Source: Pseudooceanicola spongiae
Lineage (GTDB): Bacteria > Pseudomonadota > Alphaproteobacteria > Rhodobacterales > Rhodobacteraceae
Length of the DNA stretch: 64,000 nucleotides
Direction of reading: 5' to 3'
Assembly (NCBI RefSeq): GCF_014899185.1
Contig: NZ_CP045201.1
Coordinates: 790,501 to 854,500 of the forward strand
Shown here: in pieces, positions 1 to 8,614 of the stretch
How the letters are laid out: every line of letters begins with the position of its first letter
How positions within the stretch are numbered: the first letter of the stretch is position 1
Notes under the pieces: model-generated
Seen by the model: the letters and a program-made list of their open reading frames with translations, nothing else
Database searches by the model: none
What the model was told of the DNA's origin: nothing
Translations under genes and position numbers: made by a program

Positions 1-546
1 CAGGCTTTGCATCAGGTTTGTGCTGTGCTCGCGCTGCATGCGGGACTTCGGGGTGCGAAAGACAAACCAGTGCATGGCTTTACTTGCCAACATGCCAACC
101 ACGATCGCGAGGGTCGCCGCGATCAGCATGCGGCGCACGCCACCCGGCCCGAGGCGGTCGGAAAACCGCTGCAGTACCGCACCTTCGGCCGCCAGAAAAT
201 CTGGCAGGTGGGTGAAGTTGAAAACCGTCGACTGCCACATGCGCCGCATCGTTTCCGCCAGGAGGGCACTCACGCTCTCATAGGGGGAGGTGGCGGCGCT
301 GGCTGGATCGCTGGCGACAGCGTCCAGACGCTCCAGAAGCAATGTGCGGACTTCAGCGTCCGACAGGCGGGCGATCAGCGCATTGATCGACTCCGGTGTC
401 AGCGGATCGGGCAGGGTGATCGGCTCAGGGGCTGCCTGGGCATGGGAGGAGGTCGTGAGATTGACAGTTTGCGCCGCAACCGGAGCCGTGGCGAGCCCGG
501 CGAGCAATACCAGAAAGGCGCCAAGACGGAAAAGAACAGCGCGCAT
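1..546 (-). CDS. Mechanosensitive-channel-like membrane protein, N-terminal part
   Basis: The gene runs off the left edge; only about 182 N-terminal residues are present. The ATG at 546 has an AGGAGA ribosome-binding site. The protein opens with a signal peptide (MRAVLFRLG, hydrophobic core, cleavage near VAAQ). A periplasmic region of about 110 residues follows, and then a membrane helix near residue 150 (LIAATLAIVVGMLASKAM) next to a basic stretch. This layout matches the start of MscS-family proteins with a periplasmic extension, common in rhodobacteria. The channel domain itself lies outside the window, so the family is inferred from architecture only. Confidence 0.5.
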   Translation of the reverse strand, partial: MRAVLFRLGAFLVLLAGLATAPVAAQTVNLTTSSHAQAAPEPITLPDPLTPESINALIARLSDAEVRTLLLERLDAVASDPASAATSPYESVSALLAETMRRMWQSTVFNFTHLPDFLAAEGAVLQRFSDRLGPGGVRRMLIAATLAIVVGMLASKAMHWFVFRTPKSRMQREHSTNLMQSL

Positions 547-675
547 TTTCTCTCCTGCTGCCAGCTTGCCGCAGGGTAACAATGCGCACCGGTCGTGACA
601 ATGGATCAATGCGCCGAGGGCGGCTGATTTGGGCATGGCGCGGTGCAAAACGGATCCATGCCCAAGGCCATGGCG

Positions 676-1383
676 CTAGAGGAGGGAGACCGTGCCCGTT
701 GCAATCTCGTAGTGCGCGGCGACGGCCCTCAGGTTTCCGGCCGCTGCCAGCTCGGCCAGGATCGGCCCTTGGGTCTGGGCGCGCTCGGCATTGCTTCGGG
801 CGTTCTGCGCTGTGGCTGCGGCCAGAAGATTTTCCGGCTCACTGGGCATGACCTCGTAGACGGCGGGGCGGATTGCGTTGACGAGGCTGGGCAGGTGGCC
901 CGGCGGCAGGGTGTTGTCCTGGATCGACGCGATGGTAGCATCGACGGCGCCGCAGGCGCTGTGGCCAAGCACGACGATGAGCTTGATGCCAAGAACTGCG
1001 GCGCCATATTCGAGACTGGCGAGCCCGTCTTCGTTGATGAAGTTTCCGGCAAGGCGCACGACGAAAAGCGCGCCCGGCCCCTGATCAAACAGCAGTTCCG
1101 GTGCGACACGCGAATCCGAGCAGCTGACGATCGCGGCGAAGGGTTGCTGCCCGGCGGCGCGGGCGGCGCGCCCGACCGAGTGGTCGATGTTGATCGGCGC
1201 GTTGGCGATATAGCGGGCATTGCCGTCCATCAGGCGTTGCAGGGCGTCCTCAGGCGTGGCGGGTGCGGCCTCGCTGGTCTGCGCCTGCGCCGCGGAAAGC
1301 GTCGCGCCGGCGGCGGCAAGCGCCAGCGTGCCCGCCATCAAATGCCGCCGGGTGACCTTGGGGTCTGCGTGGTCGTTGCACAT
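676..1383 (-). CDS. Periplasmic beta-class carbonic anhydrase
   Basis: Interconverts CO2 and bicarbonate. The 235-residue protein carries the beta-class zinc site: C88 and D90/R92 in SCSDSR, then H141 and C144 in GHSACG. The N-terminus has a twin-arginine signal (TRRHLMAGT, hydrophobic run, AQAQ cleavage site), so a folded enzyme is probably exported to the periplasm. The ATG at 1383 has an AGAGGA ribosome-binding site. It lies 21 bp downstream of the serine hydrolase gene on the same strand and is probably cotranscribed with it. Tat-exported beta-carbonic anhydrases are less common than cytoplasmic ones. Family call firm; export inferred from the signal. Confidence 0.93.
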   Translation of the reverse strand: MCNDHADPKVTRRHLMAGTLALAAAGATLSAAQAQTSEAAPATPEDALQRLMDGNARYIANAPINIDHSVGRAARAAGQQPFAAIVSCSDSRVAPELLFDQGPGALFVVRLAGNFINEDGLASLEYGAAVLGIKLIVVLGHSACGAVDATIASIQDNTLPPGHLPSLVNAIRPAVYEVMPSEPENLLAAATAQNARSNAERAQTQGPILAELAAAGNLRAVAAHYEIATGTVSLL

Positions 1384-1404
1384 GTCGGTTTCCTCTTTTG
1401 GGGG

Positions 1405-2610
1405 TCAGTGTCTGGAATAGGTCTGAAAGAGGTGCTGCATCACCTCGCCCACGGCGGTGTCGGCGGTCCGGCCGGGGAAGTTCGTCAGCACGACGACCGC
1501 CAGATCCTGCGCAGGATCAATCACCAAGCGGGCCAGGTTCATCGCGTTCGAGCCGTTGTGTGTCAGCAACGGAGTGTCGGCCCAGTCAAAATCGACCACC
1601 CCCCAGCCGAAGCCATAGGCACCGGTGCCCGGTGTTCCCGGCGGTGGGTTGAGGCGCACAGGGGTCTGAACGTGGACGGACTGGATCACGTGCAGCGTCT
1701 CGGGCGTGACGAGGGCCGGACCCCGCCGTCCCTGACCGGCGTTCCAGCCGGCCCAGCTGGCGTAGTCCAGGACCGACATATGCACGTTGCCGGCCGGCCC
1801 GAGGATGGGCGGCATATCCGCAGCCGGTCCCCAGAGCATCGCCACGACGGCTCCGTCCGTGCCGATGCGGTGACCGATGGCGGCGTCGATGCGCCCGAAA
1901 GTGGCCTGCGGGCCGAGCCCCGCCGTCTTCAGGCCGAGGGGGTCGAAGATGCGATCGAATATCAGGGTTTCCCATGGCTGGCCGCTGACCTTTTCGATCA
2001 TCGCACCCACAATCATGTAGCCGAAGTTGGAATACTGGAAGGGCGAGCCCTCAGGCACCTTCAGCTCATGGTCTTTCCAGGCATCGATCCCGCGCAGGCG
2101 CAGATCCTTCGGGTTCTCGTCAAAGGCGTTGTCGTTGAAATAGATCTCAAGCATCGGCTCGTCATCGGTCGGGATGCCGCTGCTGTGGGACAGAAGCTGC
2201 TCAAGCGTGGCGGCGGAGAGGGTATCGCTCATCCCCGGGATGTCATCGCCCAGAACCTCGCCTACGGTGGAGGTCCAGCGCAGCTGCCCCTCCTCAACCA
2301 TCATGCCCGCAAGGGTCGCCGTCATGGATTTGGCGTTCGAGCCGAGGTGAAAGCGGTCCTGCAGAGTGACCGGAGTGGTGCCGCCGTAAACGCGCGTGCC
2401 CACAGCGGCGGCGGCGATGACGGTACCGTCCTGCACCACAGCGGCGGCCAGCGCAGGAAGGTCGTAGGTGGCGCGGATGTCTGACAGATAGGGCGCAATG
2501 TCGTGAGATTGCGACAGCACCGGGGGCGCGACCCCCAGCAGCAGGAGCGCGACCGCGAGCGCATTGCGTAGCCTGGTGCGGCGCGTGGCAGAGGTGCCTT
2601 GAGGGTGCAT
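1405..2610 (-). CDS. Secreted serine hydrolase, beta-lactamase / class C PBP family
   Basis: A 401-residue member of the beta-lactamase (class C/esterase/PBP4*) family. The SxxK nucleophile motif is S91-N-A-K94, the YxN motif is Y193-S-N195, and an H-N-G segment near the C-terminus (LLTHNGSN) stands where KTG is usual. The start at 2610 is preferred over an upstream codon at 2661 because it begins a signal peptide (basic MHPQGTSATRR, then a leucine/alanine core ending PPVLSQS) and follows an AGGAAAGG stretch. It is probably periplasmic. The substrate could be an ester, a beta-lactam or a D-amino acid peptide; sequence alone does not decide. Confidence 0.88.
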   Translation of the reverse strand: MHPQGTSATRRTRLRNALAVALLLLGVAPPVLSQSHDIAPYLSDIRATYDLPALAAAVVQDGTVIAAAAVGTRVYGGTTPVTLQDRFHLGSNAKSMTATLAGMMVEEGQLRWTSTVGEVLGDDIPGMSDTLSAATLEQLLSHSSGIPTDDEPMLEIYFNDNAFDENPKDLRLRGIDAWKDHELKVPEGSPFQYSNFGYMIVGAMIEKVSGQPWETLIFDRIFDPLGLKTAGLGPQATFGRIDAAIGHRIGTDGAVVAMLWGPAADMPPILGPAGNVHMSVLDYASWAGWNAGQGRRGPALVTPETLHVIQSVHVQTPVRLNPPPGTPGTGAYGFGWGVVDFDWADTPLLTHNGSNAMNLARLVIDPAQDLAVVVLTNFPGRTADTAVGEVMQHLFQTYSRH

Positions 2611-2703
2611 CTGGTCATGCCCTTTCCTGCGTGCCTCGCCGTTCACAGGCGGGCGGTTCAAGTATGAAGCAGGGTCATGGTAGGCAGGGGTGGATTTGGG
2701 GCG

Positions 2704-3738
2704 CTATCCGAAAACCGCAAATGATGCGGGCGTGGCTTTACGTGCGGATGCAGCCAGCGTGGCGGATGGCGCTTCGCCAAAATGGCGTTTGTAGTCGCCC
2801 GCAAAGCGGCCAAGATGTTCAAAGCCGAGCTGCATCGCCACTTCGGTGACGGTGGTTGCCTGTGGGTCGCCGTCGCGCAGCGCGGCGCGGGCCTTGTTGA
2901 GGCGACACAGCCGAAGATAGGCGACGGGCGACAGGCCCACATAGCCGCGAAAGGCATAGTAGAGGCTGCGTTCAGACACGCCGGTTGCCGCACAGAGGTC
3001 TGCGACGCGCGGCAGGTGGTCCTCGTCCTGCCAGTCCTCGACGCAGGTTCTGGCGGCGCGGCAGATGCGCAGCGCCCGCCAGCCCGAGGGCGGCGTGCCG
3101 GTGTCCTCCTCTGACGCGCTCATCAGCTGGAGAACCGTGTGAAACACCCGGCGCGCCAGCCTCTGATCATCCCAGTCGTGGCCCCGTGCGGTGGCGTGGC
3201 GGACGGCGCCAAGGCAGGTCGCGAGCAGACCCGAGAGGGCCGCCCTGTTATGGCTGTTGAATACCATCAGCTGCAGCGGTGCGCGGTCCCATCGTCGCGG
3301 GTTGAGCGCCCGGGCGTCGCGCATCAGGGCCGCCTGATCGAGGCTGACATAGGTGGTCTGCACGCCGCTTGGCACGAAAAGATCGAAGGCCGTGTGCTCT
3401 GGCATCAGAAAGACCTCATCCCCGACGGCGCCGGGGTGATCCGAGAAACGGAAGCCGGGATCGGCGGTGCAAAAGGAGATCGTGCAGAGATTGGCGGGCG
3501 TCACGCCCAGCTTCTGGACGGCTGTGAGCTGGCGCTCCTGCACGATCTGCAGGGTGCCGAGGTCCAGACTTGCAAAATCGGCGAGGTGCTGGCCGCGGCT
3601 GAGCTGGACACAGTCCATCTCGATCCAGGGTTGCAGGGCGGCCTGTTGCCCGACATCCGCGATATCGGCCGCATGAAACCGCGCCTTGGCGGCGATGTCT
3701 GCCACGGGTGCGGCAGTCTGGGACGCGGCTGACATCAT
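2704..3738 (-). CDS. AraC-family transcriptional regulator
   Basis: 344 residues. The C-terminal third holds the AraC double helix-turn-helix (VADLCAATGVSERSLYYAFR, then VTEVAMQLGFEHLGRFAGDY). The N-terminal two thirds form an effector-binding region of the AraC-binding-like type. The ATG at 3738 follows a strong GGAGGTGA site at 5 bp spacing, so the longer frame reaching 3825 is not used. The gene lies 116 bp downstream of the dehydroshikimate dehydratase gene on the same strand. It may therefore sense an aromatic or cyclic acid from that pathway, but this rests on position only. Confidence 0.9.
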   Translation of the reverse strand: MMSAASQTAAPVADIAAKARFHAADIADVGQQAALQPWIEMDCVQLSRGQHLADFASLDLGTLQIVQERQLTAVQKLGVTPANLCTISFCTADPGFRFSDHPGAVGDEVFLMPEHTAFDLFVPSGVQTTYVSLDQAALMRDARALNPRRWDRAPLQLMVFNSHNRAALSGLLATCLGAVRHATARGHDWDDQRLARRVFHTVLQLMSASEEDTGTPPSGWRALRICRAARTCVEDWQDEDHLPRVADLCAATGVSERSLYYAFRGYVGLSPVAYLRLCRLNKARAALRDGDPQATTVTEVAMQLGFEHLGRFAGDYKRHFGEAPSATLAASARKATPASFAVFG

Positions 3739-3854
3739 CTGGCTCACCTCCAGGAAAGCCACCCTAGGGTGAACTGGTGCGGGTTTAACTCGCGCAAGGA
3801 TTGACCCGGAGGGCGCGCGCGTCAAGGGGCGAGCAGGGTGACGACGCGGGCGGT

Positions 3855-5738
3855 CTAGCGCTCAGGCACGCCCTTGGCGCGCAGAAGCCGCTTTTGCGCG
3901 GCGATGCGGAAGGGGGCGTTCGGGGCGCCAAAACCGCGATAGCCTGCGTCGCGCTGCAGGATTTCAAAGAACACGCCCCCCGCAAAAGCGCGGGAGTAGC
4001 ACTGGAAGAAGGCCCCGCCGTCGTCGCGGTCATAGAGCACGTTTGCCGCTTTCATCCGCGCAAGCAGGCCCGTGGGGAAGTCGAAGCGTGAGGCGAGGTC
4101 ATCATAGTAGTTGGGTGGCATCGGCAGGGGGGTAAAGCCGAGGGCTGAGAGTTTCTCAAGCGTGGCGAAGATATCTTCAGTGGCCAGTGCGATGTGCTGG
4201 ACCGATGCCCCGAAGGTTTCCGACAGGAATGTCCCTGCGAGGGTCCGGTGACTGTCTGCGCCATTGAGTGTCACGCGCAGCGCGCCATCGGGCGCTTCGA
4301 CCACCTGAGAGCGCACCAGCCCATCGGGATCGATGACATCCACCATCGGGGATTTCTTCATGTCGAAAAGCGAGGTGTAGAACAGCGACCAGCTCAGCAT
4401 TTCGTCATAGGTCATGGTCTGGGCGATGTGGTCGACCCGGGTCAGCCCGGCGCCTTCGGGGCGGCCGGAGGCTGCGAATTCGATGTCCCAGACCCGGTCC
4501 AGTCCGCTTGCCGCGTCGATGAAATGCAACACGGAGCCTGACAACCCGCGGATGGCGGGGATGTCCAGCTCTCCCGCGCCGGCGGGCTGTCTGAAGGCAT
4601 CGGCCCCGAGCGCCTCGGCCCGTGCGACGACATCGGCGGCAGAGCTGACGGACAGGCCGATGTCACATATCGTCGTGCCACGGGCGGTGAAGGTCGCACC
4701 GGCGTGGCCCGTAGTCTCTTGGTTCACCACGATCCTGATATCGCCCTGCTGCCACAGCGTCACGGCCTTGTTCAGGTGACGCCCGGCACGGGCAAAACCA
4801 AGGCTCTGCAGCATGGCTTCGAGCCGCTTTGCCTCCTCCCCGCGCGAGGTGAATTCAAGGAAACTGACCCCCTCAAGCGTCACGCGCGCAGGCATCAAAG
4901 GCACATCGAGCGCGAGGTCCGGTTCCTGCCGGCGCACGTCATCCATCAGCGACACCAGTGAGCGGTAACCGTCCTGCGCTGTCGCGCGGGCCAGGCCGCC
5001 ACGAAACTGGTCGTTGAAGATCTCCAGACTGACCGGGCCGCGATAGCCGGTCGCCATCACGGCGCGCATGAAGGCGGTGACGTCGAGATCACCTTCGCCG
5101 GGCATGTTGCGAAAGTGGCGCGACCAGTAGAGCAGGTCCATCTCGATCAGCGGTGCATCGGCCAGCTGGACGAAGAACACCTTGTCGCCGGGGATGCGAC
5201 GTATGGTTTCGGGGTCGATCTTGCGCGCCAGCGTGTGAAAACTGTCGAGAATGATACCGATGTTGGGGTGATCCGCGCGCCGGACAATCTCCCATGCGTC
5301 GCGGTGGTCGTTGACATGTTTGCCCCAGGCCAGCGCCTCGTAGCCGACGCGGATGCCACGCCTGGCGGCGCGCGCGCCGAGCTCGGCAAAGTCATCGGCT
5401 GCGCGGTCGATGCCGCCAAGCGCCTGCGGGTGGCAGGAGGAACAGATCAGCACCAGATCTGTTCCAAGCTCTCCCATCAGATCGAATTTACGCTCGGCCC
5501 GGTCAAAGGCCTTGGCCCGCAGCGGCTCTGGCAGGCCTTCAAAGTCGCGGAAGGGCTGGAACAGCAGGATCTCCAGCCCGTGATCGCGTGCCATGCGTCC
5601 GACATCGGCGGGGCTGCCATCATAGGCGATGAAGTCCTGCTCAAAGATCTCGATGCCATCATATCCCGCAGCGGCAATGGCCTCCAGCTTTTCGGTGAGG
5701 GTGCCGGAGATGGACACAGTGGCGATGGAGGTTTTCAT
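3855..5738 (-). CDS. quiC: 3-dehydroshikimate dehydratase, isomerase/HPPD-like two-domain type
   Basis: Converts 3-dehydroshikimate to protocatechuate. The 627-residue protein has two parts. Residues 1-270 form a xylose-isomerase-like TIM barrel with metal ligands in GYEALAW, ILDSFH, VQLAD and SLEIFN. Residues 290-620 form a vicinal-oxygen-chelate region like 4-hydroxyphenylpyruvate dioxygenase, with ligands in VDHIAQT, VQHIALA and FFEILQR. This is the QuiC1 arrangement known from Pseudomonas. The ATG at 5738 lies 5 bp after the TRAP permease stop; a longer open frame upstream is only overlap with that gene. Being last in an operon with a shikimate dehydrogenase and a TRAP importer supports quinate/shikimate catabolism. 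Confidence 0.9.
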   Translation of the reverse strand: MKTSIATVSISGTLTEKLEAIAAAGYDGIEIFEQDFIAYDGSPADVGRMARDHGLEILLFQPFRDFEGLPEPLRAKAFDRAERKFDLMGELGTDLVLICSSCHPQALGGIDRAADDFAELGARAARRGIRVGYEALAWGKHVNDHRDAWEIVRRADHPNIGIILDSFHTLARKIDPETIRRIPGDKVFFVQLADAPLIEMDLLYWSRHFRNMPGEGDLDVTAFMRAVMATGYRGPVSLEIFNDQFRGGLARATAQDGYRSLVSLMDDVRRQEPDLALDVPLMPARVTLEGVSFLEFTSRGEEAKRLEAMLQSLGFARAGRHLNKAVTLWQQGDIRIVVNQETTGHAGATFTARGTTICDIGLSVSSAADVVARAEALGADAFRQPAGAGELDIPAIRGLSGSVLHFIDAASGLDRVWDIEFAASGRPEGAGLTRVDHIAQTMTYDEMLSWSLFYTSLFDMKKSPMVDVIDPDGLVRSQVVEAPDGALRVTLNGADSHRTLAGTFLSETFGASVQHIALATEDIFATLEKLSALGFTPLPMPPNYYDDLASRFDFPTGLLARMKAANVLYDRDDGGAFFQCYSRAFAGGVFFEILQRDAGYRGFGAPNAPFRIAAQKRLLRAKGVPER

Positions 5739-5743
5739 CACGC

Positions 5744-7039
5744 TCACCCCTGATAGCCAAGAAGGCGCGGCAGGAAGAGCACGAAATCTGGCACGAAGGT
5801 GATGATGATCAGGGCGACCATCAGGGCAAGGATGAAGGGCCAGATGTCGCGGATGATCCTGCCGATCGGCTGATTGGTGATGTTCGCGGTGATGAAGAGC
5901 AGCAGTCCGTAGGGTGGTGTGATCAGCCCGATCATCGTGTTCACCACGACGATGACGCCAAAATGCAGCAGGTCTATCCCCATGGCCTGCACCGAGGGAA
6001 TGAGGATCGGCACGATGATCAGCAGGATCGCGCCCCCCTCCAGCACCATGCCAAGCGCGAGCAGCAGCAGGTTTATCACGATCAGAAAGCCGACGCGGCT
6101 GAGCTCGTAGTGGCTGAGCATCTCGGCGATGGTGAGCGGCAGGTTTTCCCGCGTGATCACATAGTTGAACGTGATGGCCCCGGCGACCAGAATACCCACG
6201 TTCGCAGTGGAGCGCGCCGAGCCCAGCAAGGCCTTGTAGAAGTCCTGAAAGCTGACGGAGCGATAGATCGTCACCGAAATGATCAGCGCGTAGAAGGCGG
6301 CGACGGCCGCGGCTTCGGTCGGGGTCATGATCCCGCCATAGATGCCGCCCAGCAGGATGACCGGCAGCATCAGCGCGGGCAGGGCGCGCCATGTGATGCC
6401 GGGCAATTCGCGCAGAGGGACGATTTCGTCAACGGGAAAGTTGTGTTTGCGGGCCATGATATAGTTCATCACGGCCATAGAGAAGGCCATCAGCAGACCG
6501 GGCAGCATCCCGGCGGCGAACAGAAAGCCGACCGACTGATCGGACACGATGGCGTAGAGGACCATCGGGATCGACGGCGGGATGATCGGGCCGACGGTGG
6601 CGGTGGCGGCGGTGATGGCGGCAGCATAGCTGGCAGTGTATTTTCCATCGCGGGTCATCATGTTGATGATGATCTTGCCCATGCCGACGGCATCCGCCAC
6701 GGCCGAGCCGGACATGCCCGAAAAGATCAGCGACGAGACGACGTTCACATGCCCCAGACCGCCGCGATAGCGCCCGACCAGAGCCTGGGCAAACCGCAGC
6801 AGACGATCGGCAAGCGAGCCGATGTTCATGATGTCGGCGGCAAGGATGAACAGCGGGATCGCCAGAAGGGTGTAGTTGTTGAACAGGCCCTGCAACATCG
6901 TTTCAGACGCGATGGAGGGGTCGAAGCCCTTCAGGATCAGGTAGACAAAACTGCCTGCGATCATCGACAGACCGACAGAGGCGCCCATGATCGCCAGAAC
7001 AGCGATCAGGATCAGGGTGAGGGTGAAGGGATCAATCAT
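5744..7039 (-). CDS. TRAP transporter large permease (DctM family)
   Basis: 431 residues and about 12 hydrophobic segments, starting MIDPFTLTLILIAVLAIMG. The family's conserved stretches are present, including SSLIFSGMSGSAVADA and GPIIPPSIPMVLYA. It forms the Na+-driven channel subunit of a tripartite ATP-independent periplasmic transporter in the inner membrane, together with the small subunit just upstream. Its start overlaps the end of the dctQ gene by 8 bp, which suggests translational coupling. The substrate is probably shikimate, quinate or dehydroshikimate, from the flanking enzymes. Confidence 0.95.
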   Translation of the reverse strand: MIDPFTLTLILIAVLAIMGASVGLSMIAGSFVYLILKGFDPSIASETMLQGLFNNYTLLAIPLFILAADIMNIGSLADRLLRFAQALVGRYRGGLGHVNVVSSLIFSGMSGSAVADAVGMGKIIINMMTRDGKYTASYAAAITAATATVGPIIPPSIPMVLYAIVSDQSVGFLFAAGMLPGLLMAFSMAVMNYIMARKHNFPVDEIVPLRELPGITWRALPALMLPVILLGGIYGGIMTPTEAAAVAAFYALIISVTIYRSVSFQDFYKALLGSARSTANVGILVAGAITFNYVITRENLPLTIAEMLSHYELSRVGFLIVINLLLLALGMVLEGGAILLIIVPILIPSVQAMGIDLLHFGVIVVVNTMIGLITPPYGLLLFITANITNQPIGRIIRDIWPFILALMVALIIITFVPDFVLFLPRLLGYQG

Positions 7040-7553
7040 AGTCGTGGGTCTCTGCCTGTTGCGCGGTGGTGAGTTTCGCCCCGGCGCCGGTGATCCCGAC
7101 CCAGGCCGAGATCAGCCCCCGCACGACAACCGAAAGCGCGAAGGGGATGTAGATCACGAACACCCAGAAGAAGGGGATGCGCATATAGGCGGTCCGCTCG
7201 CGCATCATGAAGGAGATGTAGTCCCAGCTTGCCGGGATCGTGTAGAGGAACACCGCAGCCAACGTCAGACCGGTGATCACGTCCAGCACCCGGCGCCCTT
7301 TGGGCGGCAGGCCCGAATAGAGCACGTCGAGGCGGATGACCTCGGCCTCGCGCACGACGAAGGCATAGCCGAACAGGATGCCCCAGAGCCAGGCGATGGT
7401 CACCCATTCGACCGTCCAGCCAACCGGCAGGTTCAGAAAATAGCGAAACACGATTTGCAGCAGGAAGGCCACGAACATGCTAAACAGCATCAACGCCAGC
7501 ACGTTTTCCGCGCGACGGCCCAACCAGCCCAAAGTGTTTTGAAGTCGCCCCAT
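7032..7553 (-). CDS. TRAP transporter small permease (DctQ family)
   Basis: A 173-residue four-helix membrane protein with the DctQ signature (RYFLNLPVGWTVEWVTIAWL, then FGYAFVVREAEVIRLDVL). It partners the large permease downstream. The ATG at 7553 has a GGGAGGGG site. It is separated from the upstream solute-binding protein gene by 66 bp that contain a stable hairpin, a common arrangement for making more binding protein than membrane subunits. Confidence 0.94.
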   Translation of the reverse strand: MGRLQNTLGWLGRRAENVLALMLFSMFVAFLLQIVFRYFLNLPVGWTVEWVTIAWLWGILFGYAFVVREAEVIRLDVLYSGLPPKGRRVLDVITGLTLAAVFLYTIPASWDYISFMMRERTAYMRIPFFWVFVIYIPFALSVVVRGLISAWVGITGAGAKLTTAQQAETHDYD

Positions 7554-7574
7554 GATGTCCCCTCCCTGGAGATC

Positions 7575-7598
7575 GGCAGGCGAGGGGTCCCGCCTGCC
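7575..7598 (-). promoter_or_regulatory. Intercistronic hairpin between dctP and dctQ
   Basis: A perfect 8-bp stem (GGCAGGCG/CGCCTGCC) with an 8-base loop, 21 bp after the binding-protein stop and 21 bp before the small-permease start. It has no T-run, so it is more likely an mRNA 3'-end stabiliser or partial attenuator than a full terminator. Confidence 0.6.
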
Positions 7599-7619
7599 CA
7601 GCCGTCTCAGACGTGGCGC

Positions 7620-8594
7620 TTACTGTCCGATGGCAACGATTGCATCGACCAGACCCTCGGGCCAGTCGGCAGAGAACTTGCTGTCGGCATAGACGCCCAG
7701 CACGTGCTTCTGGAACGCGGCGTTGTCGGGCATGTAAACGTCGACGCCAGCCTCTTCGATTTTCGCGCGCAGCTCGGTTTCGAGCCGGAGGGTTTCAGCG
7801 TCCAGGTCGGCTTCGAAGTTGTCCGCACAGCCCTGCACCTTGGTCTGCTGGCTCTCGGTCAGGGAGTTCCACTTGTCGAGGCCGATGGTGAATTCGTTGG
7901 CCGCGATGACATGCGCTGTGGTGCCCATGTGGGTCATCACCTCGTAGAACTTCATGCTGTAGGTGGCGGGAAAGCCGTTGTCCTGACCGTCGATGGCGCC
8001 GGTCTGCATGGCGGTGTAGACTTCGGTGAAGGGAACCGGCACAGGCGTCGCGCCCATTGCGGTGCCGATGAACTGCCAGCCCTCGCCCGGTGGCATCCGC
8101 AGCTTCATGCCCTTGAGATCCTCGGGCGTCATGACTTCCTTGTCGCCTTTGTAGCCGATGTGACGCGCGCCGATGTAGGGATAGGCGAGGATCTTGACTT
8201 CGGCCTTGGCTTCGATTTCGGCTTCGAGATCCTTCAGGACATCGGAATCATAGACCGCGCGCATGTGGTCGTAGTCGCGAAACAGGAACGGTGTGCCGAG
8301 CACGGATGTCGAGGGGACCTGGTTGTAGAAGTCGAAGATCGCCAGATTGCCCATGTCGAGGTTGCCCCGCTGCATGGCATTCATCTCGGTGCCTTGCTTG
8401 AACAGGGTGGCGCCGAAGTAGGGCTGAAAATCGAACTCGTCTCCCAGGCAGGCGCCAAAGCTCTCTTTCAGAATGACCGATCGGGGGTCGTTCTCAGCGA
8501 CGGTGTCCGAATAGATCAGTGTGACTTTGTCTTGCGCCATAGCCGCCGTGGCGGCCATCAGGGCAATGGCAGAGATTGAGATGGTCAGACGCAT
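7620..8594 (-). CDS. TRAP transporter solute-binding protein (DctP family)
   Basis: A 324-residue periplasmic ligand-binding protein. A Sec signal peptide (MRLTISISAIALMAATAAMA, cleavage before QDKV) is followed by a DctP domain. The middle region LKGMKLRMPPGEGWQFIGTA carries the arginine of the family's carboxylate-binding position. The ATG at 8594 has a GGGAGGAAA site. It is second in the operon after the dehydrogenase. The predicted ligand is an organic acid, most likely shikimate or quinate by context. Confidence 0.94.
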   Translation of the reverse strand: MRLTISISAIALMAATAAMAQDKVTLIYSDTVAENDPRSVILKESFGACLGDEFDFQPYFGATLFKQGTEMNAMQRGNLDMGNLAIFDFYNQVPSTSVLGTPFLFRDYDHMRAVYDSDVLKDLEAEIEAKAEVKILAYPYIGARHIGYKGDKEVMTPEDLKGMKLRMPPGEGWQFIGTAMGATPVPVPFTEVYTAMQTGAIDGQDNGFPATYSMKFYEVMTHMGTTAHVIAANEFTIGLDKWNSLTESQQTKVQGCADNFEADLDAETLRLETELRAKIEEAGVDVYMPDNAAFQKHVLGVYADSKFSADWPEGLVDAIVAIGQ

Positions 8595-8614
8595 GGTTTC
8601 CTCCCGTTACGCGT

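Noticed and set aside
643..2484. 613-codon plus-strand open frame
   Set aside because: It is antisense to the carbonic anhydrase and serine hydrolase genes, has no domain, and results from high-GC codon bias.
5744..6392. Upstream extension of the quiC frame through the TRAP permease gene
   Set aside because: It overlaps the DctM gene in another frame; the conserved QuiC start MKTSIATVS is at 5738.
6987..8579. 530-codon plus-strand open frame opposite the TRAP genes
   Set aside because: Antisense shadow of dctQ and dctP, without any recognisable domain.
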